Origin: Pseudomonadota bacterium
Lineage (GTDB): Bacteria; Pseudomonadota; Alphaproteobacteria; Rhodospirillales; Magnetospirillaceae
Direction of reading: 5' to 3'
Length of the DNA: 32,167 nt
Assembly (NCBI GenBank): GCA_021798485.1
Contig: JAJZGK010000009.1
Coordinates: forward strand, 1 to 32,167
Part shown: positions 7,750 through 15,724 of the stretch, one piece after another
How the letters are laid out: each line of letters starts with the position of its first letter
Position numbering within the stretch: the first letter of the stretch is position 1
Notes under the pieces: model-generated
The model's input: the letters and a program-made list of their open reading frames with translations, nothing else
Told to the model about the DNA's origin: nothing
The model's database searches: none
Translations under genes and position numbers: made by a program

Positions 7750-8790
7750 TTGTCCCACGCTCCCGCCAAGGCCTTCCTGCGCGCTCTCGCCGGCGAAACC
7801 GTCACGCCGCCCCCCTTCTGGCTGATGCGCCAGGCCGGACGCTATCTGCCGGAATACCGTGAGGTACGGGCTGGCTGCCGTGGCTTCCTCGATCTTTGCT
7901 ACAGCCCGGACAAGGCCACCGAAGTCACTCTGCAGCCGCTGCGGCGCTACGGCTTCAGCGCCGCCATCCTGTTTTCCGATATTCTGGTGGTGCCCGATGC
8001 CCTGGGCCAGGCCGTAGCCTTCAAGGAGGGCGAGGGGCCGAAACTGCCGCCGATCCGCGACGGCAAAGCCCTGGCCAAACTGTCGCTGGAGGGTTTTGCC
8101 AGCCATCTGGCCCCGGTTTTTGAAACCGTGTCCCGCCTGTCGAAGGCCATTCCCGCCGAAACCGCGCTGATCGGCTTTGCCGGGGCTCCCTGGACGGTGG
8201 CCACCTATATGGTGGAAGGCTCGGGCTCCAAGGATTTTATCGAGACGAAAAAGCTGGCCTACGGCCAGCCCGATGTTTTCAAGGCCTTGATCGACCTTCT
8301 GGTCCAGGCCACCGGCGATTACCTGATCACCCAGATCGATCATGGCGCCGAAGCGATCCAGCTTTTCGATTCCTGGGCCGGGGTACTGCCGGAAGATGAA
8401 TTCGAAAAATGGGTGATCGCTCCGACGCAGCGCCTGGTGGAGCGTCTGAAGCGCGAGCGGCCGGGCATTCCGGTGATCGGCTTTCCGCGCGGCGCCGGGG
8501 CGTTGCTGCTGCCTTATGTGGAAAAAACCGGCGTTGATGCCGTCAGCCTCGATACCGGGGTGCCGCTGGAATGGGCGGCCAAGATGTTGCAGCCGAAGGT
8601 GACGGTTCAGGGCAATCTCGATCCCATTCTGCTGATCACCGGCGGCGAGGCCATGGACCGCGCCATCGACCGCATTCTCTCCACCCTGGGCCGCGGTCCG
8701 TTCATTTTCAATCTCGGCCATGGCATCCTGCCCTCGACGCCGCCCGAGCATGTGGCCCGGCTGGCGGAACGGGTCAAAGCGTGGAGATAA
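7750..8790 (+). CDS. hemE: uroporphyrinogen decarboxylase
   Basis: A 346-residue enzyme that removes the four acetate carboxyls of uroporphyrinogen III to give coproporphyrinogen III in heme synthesis. The best start is TTG at 7750 ([16 protein letters not shown]), 8 bp after GGAAAGG. The only in-frame ATG upstream is 348 bp away inside the origin region, and the next downstream ATG is inside the conserved [12 protein letters not shown] motif (26-37). Other family segments are [50 protein letters not shown] and VQGNLDP. It starts a heme gene cluster with hemH and hemJ, spaced 5 and 6 bp. Confidence 0.96.
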   Translation: MSHAPAKAFLRALAGETVTPPPFWLMRQAGRYLPEYREVRAGCRGFLDLCYSPDKATEVTLQPLRRYGFSAAILFSDILVVPDALGQAVAFKEGEGPKLPPIRDGKALAKLSLEGFASHLAPVFETVSRLSKAIPAETALIGFAGAPWTVATYMVEGSGSKDFIETKKLAYGQPDVFKALIDLLVQATGDYLITQIDHGAEAIQLFDSWAGVLPEDEFEKWVIAPTQRLVERLKRERPGIPVIGFPRGAGALLLPYVEKTGVDAVSLDTGVPLEWAAKMLQPKVTVQGNLDPILLITGGEAMDRAIDRILSTLGRGPFIFNLGHGILPSTPPEHVARLAERVKAWR

Positions 8791-8795
8791 CGCCC

Positions 8796-9857
8796 ATGGC
8801 GGCACAGACGGGTAAACTGGCGGTCGTTCTGTTCAATCTGGGCGGCCCCGACAGCCTGGAGGCTGTCCGGCCTTTCCTGTTCAATCTGTTCAATGATGCC
8901 GCCATCATCGGGGCGCCCAATCCCATCCGCTGGCTGCTGGCCCGGTTCATTTCCGGGCGCCGCGCCCCCGTGGCCCGGGCCATTTATGAAAAAATCGGCG
9001 GAAAATCCCCGCTTCTGGATTTAACCCGGCAACAGGCGGCGGCTTTGCAGCAGGCCCTGGCGGCGGCGGATCCGGGTAGCGAGGTCCGCTGTTTCATCGC
9101 CATGCGCTATTGGCACCCCCTGACGGAAGAAACGGTGGCCGAGGTGGCGGCCTGGAAGCCCGACCGCATCCTGCTGCTGCCGCTTTATCCGCATTACGCC
9201 GGGCCCACCACCGGTTCCTCGCTGCTGGCCTGGAACAAGGCGGCCCGTCGCGCCGGTTTGCGGGTGCCGACGCAAACGGTGTGCTGCTGGCCGGATGAAG
9301 CCGGCATGATCGCCGCGCAGGCCGATCTTTTGACCAAGGCCCTGGCAGAGGCCGGGCAGGGAGCCCGGGTGCTGTTTTCAGCGCACGGCCTGCCGCAGGC
9401 GGTGATCGACAAGGGCGATCCCTATCAGGCCCAGATCGAACGTACCGCCGCCGCCGTTGTCGCCGCCCTGGGCCGGCCGGATCTCGACTGGCGGATCTGT
9501 TATCAAAGCCGGGTGGGGCCGATGCAATGGCTGAAGCCTTCGACCGACGACGAGATCCGCCGGGCCGGGCAGGAGGGCAAGCCTTTGGTGGTGGTGCCCA
9601 TCGCCTTCGTTTCGGAACATTCCGAAACCCTGGTGGAACTGGATCTGGAATACGGCCATCTGGCGAAAGAGTGCGGCGTGCCCCGTTATGTGCGGGTTCC
9701 GGCCCTGGGCTGCCATCCCGCCTTTATCGCCGGTTTGGCCGATCTGGCGCGGCGGGCCCTGGCCACCGCCGTGACGCCCTGTTCGCATCTGGAAGGCCGC
9801 CTGTGCGCCGGCGATCGTTCCGCCTGCCCGCATCAAGGCCCCATCCTGGAGAACTGA
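8796..9857 (+). CDS. hemH: ferrochelatase
   Basis: A 353-residue enzyme that inserts Fe2+ into protoporphyrin IX, the last step of heme b synthesis. The start gives MAAQTGKLAVVLFNLGGPDSLEAVRPFLFNLF, the standard N-terminal motif. Later motifs are LPLYPHYAGPTTGSSL, LFSAHGLPQAVIDKGDPY with the catalytic His, YQSRVGPMQWLKPSTDDEI and PIAFVSEHSETLVELD with the conserved acidic residues. The C-terminal tail has three cysteines (329, 337, 344) plus Cys306, a pattern that could hold a [2Fe-2S] cluster as reported for some alphaproteobacterial and animal ferrochelatases; that is inference. It lies between hemE and hemJ and is almost certainly co-transcribed with them. Confidence 0.96.
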   Translation: MAAQTGKLAVVLFNLGGPDSLEAVRPFLFNLFNDAAIIGAPNPIRWLLARFISGRRAPVARAIYEKIGGKSPLLDLTRQQAAALQQALAAADPGSEVRCFIAMRYWHPLTEETVAEVAAWKPDRILLLPLYPHYAGPTTGSSLLAWNKAARRAGLRVPTQTVCCWPDEAGMIAAQADLLTKALAEAGQGARVLFSAHGLPQAVIDKGDPYQAQIERTAAAVVAALGRPDLDWRICYQSRVGPMQWLKPSTDDEIRRAGQEGKPLVVVPIAFVSEHSETLVELDLEYGHLAKECGVPRYVRVPALGCHPAFIAGLADLARRALATAVTPCSHLEGRLCAGDRSACPHQGPILEN

Positions 9858-9863
9858 GCTGTC

Positions 9864-10295
9864 ATGAGCGCGTATTTTCTGTGGTTCAAAGCCATTCATG
9901 TCATCGCGGTGATCTCCTGGATGGCCGGTCTCCTCTACATGCCGCGGCTTCTGGTCTATCACGCCGGGGTGCCGGTGGGCTCCGACCAGTCGGAGCTGTT
10001 CAAGATGATGGAACGGCGCCTGATGCATGCCATCACCATTCCGGCCGGCGTGGTGGCCTGGATCATGGGCCTTTTGATGGTCAGCGAGATCGGTTTGGCC
10101 GGAAACGCCTGGCTGCACGCCAAACTGACCCTGGTGGTGGCCATGACCCTGGTGAATGTGGCGCTGGAACGCTACCGGCTGGCTTTCGCCCATGACCGCA
10201 ATAAAAAGAGCGCCAGGTTTTTCCGTGTGTTCAACGAGGTGCCCACCCTGCTGATGATCGGCATCGTCATTCTGGTCATCACCAAGCCTTTTTAA
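9864..10295 (+). CDS. hemJ: protoporphyrinogen IX oxidase HemJ
   Basis: A 143-residue integral membrane protein of the HemJ (UPF0093) family, which oxidises protoporphyrinogen IX to protoporphyrin IX in bacteria that lack HemG and HemY. The N-terminus YFLWFKAIHVIAVISWMAGLLYMPRLLVYH carries the conserved His and Arg of helix 1. Three more hydrophobic segments follow, near residues 55-75, 83-100 and 125-141, giving four helices. The motif RFFRVFNEVPTLLMIGIV is typical. It sits directly after hemH (6 bp), so the product of HemJ is the substrate of the neighbouring gene's enzyme. Confidence 0.95.
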   Translation: MSAYFLWFKAIHVIAVISWMAGLLYMPRLLVYHAGVPVGSDQSELFKMMERRLMHAITIPAGVVAWIMGLLMVSEIGLAGNAWLHAKLTLVVAMTLVNVALERYRLAFAHDRNKKSARFFRVFNEVPTLLMIGIVILVITKPF

Positions 10296-10298
10296 GAT

Positions 10299-10327
10299 TT
10301 GACTTGACCGAAGTGATTCGCTAATTC
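10299..10327 (+). promoter_or_regulatory. candidate sigma-70-type promoter of rho
   Basis: TTGACT (10299-10304), a 17-bp spacer, then TAATTC (10322-10327), just after hemJ. It would give a leader of about 135 nt before rho. A small hairpin (CGACC/GGTCG, 10330-10342) falls near the expected transcript start. The match is by eye. Confidence 0.45.
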
Positions 10328-10360
10328 TTCGACCATCGGTCGGCGCTCGCCCCGGTTCTC

Positions 10361-10474
10361 ATGTCTTTTCGCATCGTCCGGCATCACTGCCATGATCCTG
10401 GCGAGCGCTCTTTCCCAGGCTATTGCGCCAAACCTCCCCGTTTCCTGTTTTCCAGATTATTGGATCCGCTATGA
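10361..10474 (+). CDS. possible 37-codon leader ORF coupled to rho
   Basis: A short frame starting [14 protein letters not shown] and ending FSRLLDPL lies in the rho leader. Its TGA (10472-10474) overlaps the rho ATG (10471-10473) in an ATGA. E. coli rho also has a short leader peptide gene (rhoL), although its sequence and position differ. Against a real gene, I see no good ribosome-binding site before 10361 (CCCGGTTCTC) and its codon use is less GC-biased at third positions than the neighbours. It could equally be chance. A second, overlapping frame from ATG 10392 runs into rho and looks less convincing. Confidence 0.3.
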   Translation: MSFRIVRHHCHDPGERSFPGYCAKPPRFLFSRLLDPL

Positions 10475-11727
10475 ATCTTCAGGAATTGAAGGCCAAGTCT
10501 CCGGCTGAACTGCTCGCCTACGCCGAGGAGTTGCAGATCGAAAACGCATCGACCCTGCGCAAGCAGGATATGATGTTCGCCATCCTGAAGCAGCTGGCGG
10601 AAAACGATCTGCCCATCTATGGCGATGGCGTTCTGGAAATCCTGCCCGACGGTTTCGGTTTTCTGCGCTCGCCCCAGGCCAACTATCTGCCGGGCCCCGA
10701 CGACATTTATGTCTCGCCCAGCCAAGTGCGCCGCTTCGGCCTGCGGACCGGCGATACCGTGGAAGGGCAGATCCGTGCGCCCAAGGACGGCGAGCGCTAT
10801 TTCGCCCTGCTGAAGGTCAACACCATCAATTTCGAGCCGCCGGACAATGTGCGGCATCGCATCAACTTCGATAACCTGACCCCGCTTTATCCCGATGAAC
10901 GGCTGAAGCTGGAGCTGGAGGATCCCACCAAGAAGGATCTGACCACCCGGGTCATCGATCTGATTTCGCCCCTGGGCAAGGGCCAGCGCGCCCTGATCGT
11001 GGCGCCGCCGCGCACCGGCAAAACGGTGATGCTGCAAAACATCGCCCATGCCATTTCCGCCAATCATCCCGAGGTTTATCTCATCGTTCTGCTCATCGAC
11101 GAGCGGCCCGAGGAAGTGACCGACATGGCCCGTTCGGTGAAGGGCGAGGTGATCAGCTCCACCTTCGACGAACCGGCGGCCCGCCATGTGCAGGTGACCG
11201 AGATGGTGCTGGAAAAGGCCAAGCGGCTGGTGGAACACAAGCGCGACGTGGTGATCCTGCTGGATTCCATCACCCGTCTGGCCCGCGCCTACAACACCGT
11301 GGTGCCCAGCTCGGGCAAGGTGCTGACCGGCGGCGTGGATGCCAACGCCCTGCAGCGGCCCAAGCGCTTTTTCGGCGCCGCCCGCAATATCGAGGAGGGC
11401 GGCAGCCTGACCATTATCGCCACGGCGCTGATCGATACCGGCAGCCGCATGGACGAGGTGATTTTCGAAGAGTTCAAGGGCACCGGCAATTCCGAGCTGA
11501 TCCTCGACCGCAAGCTGTCGGACAAGCGCACTTTCCCGGCCATCGACATTACCAAGTCGGGCACCCGCAAGGAGGAATTGCTGGTGGACCGCGGCGTGCT
11601 GTCGAAGATGTGGGTGCTGCGCCGCGTGCTGATGCCCATGGGCGTGGTGGACGCCATGGAGTTCCTGGTGGACAAGCTGAAGCATTCGAAGACCAATTCC
11701 GATTTCTTCGATGCCATGAACAGCTGA
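10471..11727 (+). CDS. rho: transcription termination factor Rho
   Basis: A 418-residue hexameric RNA-dependent ATPase that ends transcription at unstructured, untranslated RNA. The start [21 protein letters not shown] is the usual N-terminal helical bundle. The RNA-binding cold-shock-like domain follows ([47 protein letters not shown]). The ATPase core has Walker [25 protein letters not shown] (Walker B region), the Q-loop/R-loop region ([25 protein letters not shown]) and the family C-terminus ([11 protein letters not shown]...[21 protein letters not shown]). The ribosome-binding site is weak (GGA 6 bp upstream), compatible with coupling to the leader ORF. Rho is commonly autoregulated through its leader. 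Confidence 0.98.
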   Translation: MNLQELKAKSPAELLAYAEELQIENASTLRKQDMMFAILKQLAENDLPIYGDGVLEILPDGFGFLRSPQANYLPGPDDIYVSPSQVRRFGLRTGDTVEGQIRAPKDGERYFALLKVNTINFEPPDNVRHRINFDNLTPLYPDERLKLELEDPTKKDLTTRVIDLISPLGKGQRALIVAPPRTGKTVMLQNIAHAISANHPEVYLIVLLIDERPEEVTDMARSVKGEVISSTFDEPAARHVQVTEMVLEKAKRLVEHKRDVVILLDSITRLARAYNTVVPSSGKVLTGGVDANALQRPKRFFGAARNIEEGGSLTIIATALIDTGSRMDEVIFEEFKGTGNSELILDRKLSDKRTFPAIDITKSGTRKEELLVDRGVLSKMWVLRRVLMPMGVVDAMEFLVDKLKHSKTNSDFFDAMNS

Positions 11728-11731
11728 TCTC

Positions 11732-11860
11732 ATACCGGCCAACCGTTGAGATGACGGGTTGGCCGGTTTCCAGCGAGCCTTGAGCGAGCGGCCAAGGCGG
11801 CGGATGCCGCCGCCCGGCGAGGGACGATACAACCGGGCAATGCATTGCCCGGTTGGTTAT
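11732..11860 (+). repeat. hairpin-rich intergenic repeat, copy 1 (downstream of rho)
   Basis: This 129-bp element starts 5 bp after the rho stop and has a near-identical inverted copy at 21730-21857. About 85 bp from GTTGGCCGG to CAATGCATTG differ by a single base between copies; the left 25-30 bp are more diverged. It contains three inverted repeats: ACCGGCCAACC/GGTTGGCCGGT (11734-11744/11757-11767), GGCGGC/GCCGCC (11796-11801/11806-11811) and a perfect 24-bp palindrome centred on ATGCAT (11831-11854). The ends resemble each other inverted (ATACCGG... and ...GGTTGGTTAT). It has no coding potential. It looks like a non-autonomous, REP/MITE-type element. Confidence 0.85.
11734..11769 (+). terminator. 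terminator-like hairpin after rho (part of the repeat)
   Basis: Perfect 11-bp stem ACCGGCCAACC/GGTTGGCCGGT with a 12-nt loop, followed by only three T. It begins 7 bp after the rho stop and may protect the rho 3' end or weakly terminate. Confidence 0.4.
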
Positions 11861-11883
11861 AATGTGCAAAACTTGGCTACATG

Positions 11884-11919
11884 AAAGGCGCTGTTTCACG
11901 TGAAACAGCGCCTTTTTTT
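11884..11919 (+). terminator. intrinsic terminator whose stem is a parS site
   Basis: A perfect 32-bp palindrome (arms 11884-11899 and 11900-11915, AAAGGCGCTGTTTCAC and its complement) followed by T up to 11919 (seven T in all, 11913-11919). It has no central unpaired bases, so the RNA hairpin must open a few central pairs to form a loop. It lies between the ends of rho (plus) and the quinone oxidoreductase gene (minus), whose stop codon shares the last T. The core of the stem is a perfect parS. Confidence 0.75.
11892..11907. other. parS centromere site 1 (perfect)
   Basis: TGTTTCACGTGAAACA, 16/16 match to the ParB-binding consensus. It is the innermost part of the terminator hairpin at 11884-11919 and lies about 4.3 kb from the putative origin. 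Confidence 0.93.
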
Positions 11920-12896
11920 CAGGGTAGCAGCAGCGTGGAGCCGGTGGTTTTGCGCGCTTCCAGATCGCGGTGGGCCTGGGCGGCATCGGCCAGGGCGTAG
12001 CTCTGATTGATCTCCACCTTGACGGCGCCGCTTTCCACCACCTCGAACAGATCCTGGGCGCTGGCCAGCAGATCGGCGCGGCTGGCCACATAATGGCCCA
12101 GGCTGGGGCGGGTCAGGAACAACGAGCCCTTGCTGGCCAGAATGCCGATATCCACCGGCGCCACGGTTCCGGAGCTTTGTCCGAACAGCACCATCATGCC
12201 GCGCGGCTTCAAGCAATCGAGCGAACCGTAGAAGCTATCCTTGCCGATGGAATCATAAACCACCGGCACGCCTTCGCCGTTGGTGATCTCGCGCACACGG
12301 GCGACGAAATCCTCCTGTTTGCTGATGATGGGATGATCGCAGCCATGAGCCCGGGCCAGGGCGGCCTTTTCCGGGGTGCTGACGGTGCCGATCACGGTGG
12401 CGCCCAGATGTTTCGCCCACTGGCAGACCAGCAGCCCCACCCCGCCGGCGGCGGCATGGATGAGGATGGTCTCACCGCTTTTAACGCGGTGAATGGTGCG
12501 CAGCAGATAGCGCGCGGTCATGCCTTGCAGCATCATGGCGGCGGCCTGGCGATCGGAAATGGCCTCGGGCAGGCGCACCAGACGGGCGGCGGGGAACAGC
12601 CGTTCCTGGGCATAGGCGCCCGGCGTGCCCATGGCATAGGCCACACGGTCGCCCGGTTCCAGGTCCTGTACCCCGGGGCCCACCTCCAGAACCTCGCCGG
12701 CGGCTTCCATGCCGATGCTGCCGGGCAGGGCGGGCAGGGGATAAAGGCCGGTGCGGTGATAGATATCGATGAAATTGAGGCCGATGGCGGTATGGCGCAG
12801 CAGCACTTCGCCAGGGCCGGGTTTGCCCACCGGCGCCTCTTCCCAGCGCATCACCTCGGGGCCGCCGTAGGCGTGGATGCGGATGGCCTTGCTCAT
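11919..12896 (-). CDS. zinc-independent NADPH:quinone oxidoreductase (QOR family)
   Basis: A 325-residue member of the medium-chain dehydrogenase/reductase superfamily. It has no zinc-ligand cysteines in the usual places, which points to the QOR branch that reduces quinones with NADPH. Motifs are VLLRHTAIGLNFIDIYHRTGLYP (31-53), the GMEAAGEVLEVGPGV segment and the nucleotide-binding AAAGGVG (148-154). YDSIGKDSFYGSLDCLKPRGMMVLFGQSSG is also typical. The start follows GGAGAACC and overlaps the ogt stop (ATGA). It is the third gene of the minus-strand set thioredoxin-domain protein-ogt-qor. Its natural substrate cannot be read from sequence. Confidence 0.93.
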   Translation of the reverse strand: MSKAIRIHAYGGPEVMRWEEAPVGKPGPGEVLLRHTAIGLNFIDIYHRTGLYPLPALPGSIGMEAAGEVLEVGPGVQDLEPGDRVAYAMGTPGAYAQERLFPAARLVRLPEAISDRQAAAMMLQGMTARYLLRTIHRVKSGETILIHAAAGGVGLLVCQWAKHLGATVIGTVSTPEKAALARAHGCDHPIISKQEDFVARVREITNGEGVPVVYDSIGKDSFYGSLDCLKPRGMMVLFGQSSGTVAPVDIGILASKGSLFLTRPSLGHYVASRADLLASAQDLFEVVESGAVKVEINQSYALADAAQAHRDLEARKTTGSTLLLP

Positions 12897-13345
12897 GATG
12901 GTTCTCCCTGTTCCAGGTTCAGCAGGAAATGTTTGCTTTCGATGCCATCCTGGCCGGAATAGCCTCCCAGGCCGCCGTTGCTGCCGACGATGCGGTGGCA
13001 GGGAATGAGGATGGGCAGGGGGTTGCGGCCGCAGGCGCCGCCCACGGCGCGCGGCCCGCTGTTCAGCATGCGGGCCACATCGGCATAGCGCAGAACCTGG
13101 CCGTAGGGGATGGCTTGCATGGCGCTCCAGACCCGCTTTTGAAAGGTGGTTCCGGCGGGGGCCAGCGGCAGATCGAACTGGCGCAGCCTGCCGTCGAAAT
13201 AGGCGTCCAGCTGCCGGGCGGCGGCTTGCAGCAGCGGCGTTTCGCTTTCTCCATCGACGGCGCCCCAGTCGAGAGCCACCAGCTGGCCGTTTTCCTCGAA
13301 CAGGGTGAGATCGCCGAGAGGGCTGGGAACGGTAAGATAGGGCAT
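12893..13345 (-). CDS. ogt: methylated-DNA--protein-cysteine methyltransferase
   Basis: A 150-residue suicide repair protein that takes the alkyl group from O6-alkylguanine (and O4-alkylthymine) onto its own cysteine. The active site is PILIPCHRIV with Cys116. FQKRVWSAMQAIPYGQVLRYADVARM (68-93) holds the helix-turn-helix DNA-binding segment, and GGLGGYSGQDGIESKHFLLNLE is the family C-terminus. It lacks an Ada-type regulatory N-terminal domain, so it is the constitutive Ogt type. The start at 13345 follows AAAGGACG. The stop overlaps the qor start, and the gap to the upstream thioredoxin-domain gene is 8 bp, so the three are probably one operon. Confidence 0.95.
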   Translation of the reverse strand: MPYLTVPSPLGDLTLFEENGQLVALDWGAVDGESETPLLQAAARQLDAYFDGRLRQFDLPLAPAGTTFQKRVWSAMQAIPYGQVLRYADVARMLNSGPRAVGGACGRNPLPILIPCHRIVGSNGGLGGYSGQDGIESKHFLLNLEQGEPS

Positions 13346-13353
13346 GGCGTCCT

Positions 13354-15372
13354 TTACGGGGTGGAGGAGAGGGCAAGGGACAGGGCGGCGCTGTCTTGGA
13401 CCGGCAGGCCGCAGACGGGGCCGTGGCACAGGAAAGCGGTGGCGCCGGCGGCGGCGGCAAGACGGGCGGCAGCCGGATGGCCGGGCGGCAGTTTTTGATC
13501 GGGCGTCAAACTCTGCAGCACCAGGGCGCTGCGGTCGGCTTCGGCGGCGGCGCGGATCAGGGCGGCCCGGCTGGGATCATCGGCCAGGCCGACGATGATG
13601 AGCTGGCGGCCCGAATTCAGCAGCTCCCACCCGGTGAGAAAACTGGTCATGGCGGGAAACTCGGTATCGAGGCCGCCGCCGCAGGCGGTGATGATCCGTT
13701 CGGCCCGCTGACGGAAATGCTCCTCGCCGGTCAGCAGAAACAGCCGGGCCAAAACCTCGACCATGACGCCGTTGCCGCAGGGCGTGGCGGCATCGTGCAG
13801 AATTTTGCTGCGCAGGATCAGGCCGGGGGCATCGTCGGCGGTGAAAAAATAGCCGCCGCCGTCCTCGTCCCAATAGTGGCGATTCAAGGTGTCCAGCCAC
13901 AGCCGGGCCTGGTCGAGGGTGTCGGTCCGGCCGGTGGTTTCGTAAAGGGCCAGGGCGGCGCGGATCATGAAGGCGTAATCATCCAGCATGGCCTCGGCCT
14001 GCACCCGGCCCCGGCAGGAGGAATGGAACAGGCGATGATCGCGCCCCAGATGGGTTTGCACCGCCTGATAGGCCCGTTCGGCCAGCTTCAGCCAGTCGGG
14101 ACGATCGAAGCGGAAGGCGGCCTGCGCCAGGGCATGAATGACCAGCCCGTTCCAATCGGTCAGGCATTTATCGTCGCGGGCCGGCGGCGTACGCTCGGCG
14201 CGGCGCAGCAACAACAGACGGCAGGCCTCGGCCAGCAGAAATTCGTCGCGGGGGTCGGGCACGGTTTTAAAACGCAGGATGGTCTTATGCTCCCAGTTGC
14301 CGTGCGGGCTCACATCGAAAGAACGGATGAACACCGCGCGCAGCGGCTCGGACAGGGCCTCTTCCAGTTCGTGATAGGGCCAGACATAGTAGCGGCCTTC
14401 CTCGCCTTCGCTGTCGGCATCGAGGCTGGCGCAGAAGGCGCCGGTGGCATCGCTCATTTCGCGGCGCAGCCAGCCGATGGCCAGCTCCACCGCCTGGGCG
14501 TAGTGCCGGGAATTGGGCTGTGACGACAGACAGGTCAAAAGGTCGATCAGCTGGGCGGTATCGTAGAGCATCTTCTCGAAATGCGGCACCAGCCATTCCT
14601 CGTCGGTGGAATAGCGGGCGAAACCGCCGCCCAGATGGTCGTGCAGCCCGCCCAGGCACAGGTTGTCCAGGGTCAGGCGCACCGCCTGGGCGTAGGCGGG
14701 ATCGTGATGGCGGCGGTAGGCCCGCCACAGCAGCGACAACAGCGGCACCTGGGGAAATTTCGGGGCGCCTTTCAAGCCGCCGAACAGCGGATCCATCTGC
14801 TCCAGCAGGGAGTGGCAATAGCCGTCGAAGCGGTCCGGCGTCAGCCCGGTGCCCGGTCTGGCGCGAAAATGCCGGGCCAGGGTGTTTTGCAAAACCTCGG
14901 CATTATGCTGGATGCGGGCCGGCCGCCGTGTCCAAACCTCGATGATTTCCCGCAGGACTCCGGTGAAGGAGGGACGCCCGTAGCGGGGCTGCGGAGGAAA
15001 ATAGGTGCCGCCCCAGAAGGGCCGGCCATCCGGCAGCAGGAACATGGTCAGGGGCCAGCCGCCCTGCTGCCCCATCAGGGCCAGGGCGCTTTGGTACAGG
15101 CTGTCGATATCAGGGCGTTCCTCGCGGTCCACCTTGACGGCGATGAAATGATCGTTGATGAGCCTGGCCACGGCGGGGTTTTCGAAGCTTTCGTGCGCCA
15201 TGACATGGCACCAGTGGCAGGCGGCATAGCCGACCGACAGCAGGATGGGCCGGTTCTGCGCCTGCGCTTCGGCCAGGATGGCGGGGCTCCACGGCTGCCA
15301 GTGCACCGGATTGCCGCGATGCTGGAGCAGGTAGGGACTGGTTTCCCGGTCTAGAAGATTGCGGCTGGTCAA
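13354..15372 (-). CDS. thioredoxin-domain-containing protein (DUF255 / YyaL-SSP411 family)
   Basis: A 672-residue protein. The N-terminal thioredoxin-like domain (about 1-165) has a CxxC site, Cys52-His-Trp-Cys55, in GYAACHWCHVMAHESFENPAVARLINDHFIAVKVDREERPDID. The rest resembles the (alpha/alpha)6 toroid of sugar epimerases and glycosidases, with GGLHDHLGGGFARYSTDEEWLVPHFEKMLYDTAQL and KCLTDWNGLVIHALAQAAF. The function is unknown; mammalian SSP411 is a relative. The start is TTG at 15372 (MTSRNLLDRETSPYLLQHRGNPVHW), five bases after AGGA. The longer frame upstream runs into the opposite gene and has no family match. It heads an operon with ogt and qor and diverges from the DUF6489 gene by 91 bp. 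Confidence 0.92.
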   Translation of the reverse strand: MTSRNLLDRETSPYLLQHRGNPVHWQPWSPAILAEAQAQNRPILLSVGYAACHWCHVMAHESFENPAVARLINDHFIAVKVDREERPDIDSLYQSALALMGQQGGWPLTMFLLPDGRPFWGGTYFPPQPRYGRPSFTGVLREIIEVWTRRPARIQHNAEVLQNTLARHFRARPGTGLTPDRFDGYCHSLLEQMDPLFGGLKGAPKFPQVPLLSLLWRAYRRHHDPAYAQAVRLTLDNLCLGGLHDHLGGGFARYSTDEEWLVPHFEKMLYDTAQLIDLLTCLSSQPNSRHYAQAVELAIGWLRREMSDATGAFCASLDADSEGEEGRYYVWPYHELEEALSEPLRAVFIRSFDVSPHGNWEHKTILRFKTVPDPRDEFLLAEACRLLLLRRAERTPPARDDKCLTDWNGLVIHALAQAAFRFDRPDWLKLAERAYQAVQTHLGRDHRLFHSSCRGRVQAEAMLDDYAFMIRAALALYETTGRTDTLDQARLWLDTLNRHYWDEDGGGYFFTADDAPGLILRSKILHDAATPCGNGVMVEVLARLFLLTGEEHFRQRAERIITACGGGLDTEFPAMTSFLTGWELLNSGRQLIIVGLADDPSRAALIRAAAEADRSALVLQSLTPDQKLPPGHPAAARLAAAAGATAFLCHGPVCGLPVQDSAALSLALSSTP

Positions 15373-15463
15373 CAGTTTCCTCGCACCACGGTCGGGGGTT
15401 CTGCTATTAGTTTGGAGCTTTGTCCGCTGGTTGCAACTGTGATCCCTTGGCAGGAGCTGGTCG

Positions 15464-15724
15464 ATGAAAATTACCTTCGATGTGGATTGTACCCCGGAGG
15501 AGGCCCGGACCTTCCTCGGCCTGCCCGACGTCAAGCCCATGCAGGATTCGCTGATGGCCAAGATCGAGGACCGCATGAGCGCCAATCTTGATGCCATGAG
15601 CCCGGAAGCCTTGTTGAAGACATGGCTTCCCGCCGGGGTGCAGGGCATGGAACAGCTTCAGAAAATGTTCTGGACCGCTTTTCAAAGCGCCGGACAGAAA
15701 ACCGCTAGAAAGACTTCACCGTGA
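15464..15724 (+). CDS. DUF6489 family small protein
   Basis: An 86-residue protein starting MKITFDVDCTPEEARTFLGLPDVKPMQDSLMAKIEDRM. The sequence VDCTPEEARxFLGLPDV and the later FWTAFQSAG fit the small alphaproteobacterial DUF6489 family as I remember it. No function is known. There is one Cys and no membrane segment. Its stop overlaps the GTG start of the ferredoxin-like gene (GTGA), so the two are coupled. The 91-bp gap upstream holds the divergent promoters for this gene and the thioredoxin-domain operon. The ribosome-binding site is GGAG about 10 bp before the start. Confidence 0.85.
   Translation: MKITFDVDCTPEEARTFLGLPDVKPMQDSLMAKIEDRMSANLDAMSPEALLKTWLPAGVQGMEQLQKMFWTAFQSAGQKTARKTSP

Noticed and set aside
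10420-11832. A 470-codon minus-strand frame opposite rho
   Set aside because: It begins inside the repeat element and covers the well-supported rho gene; its composition is His/Gln/Gly-rich as expected for a shadow frame.
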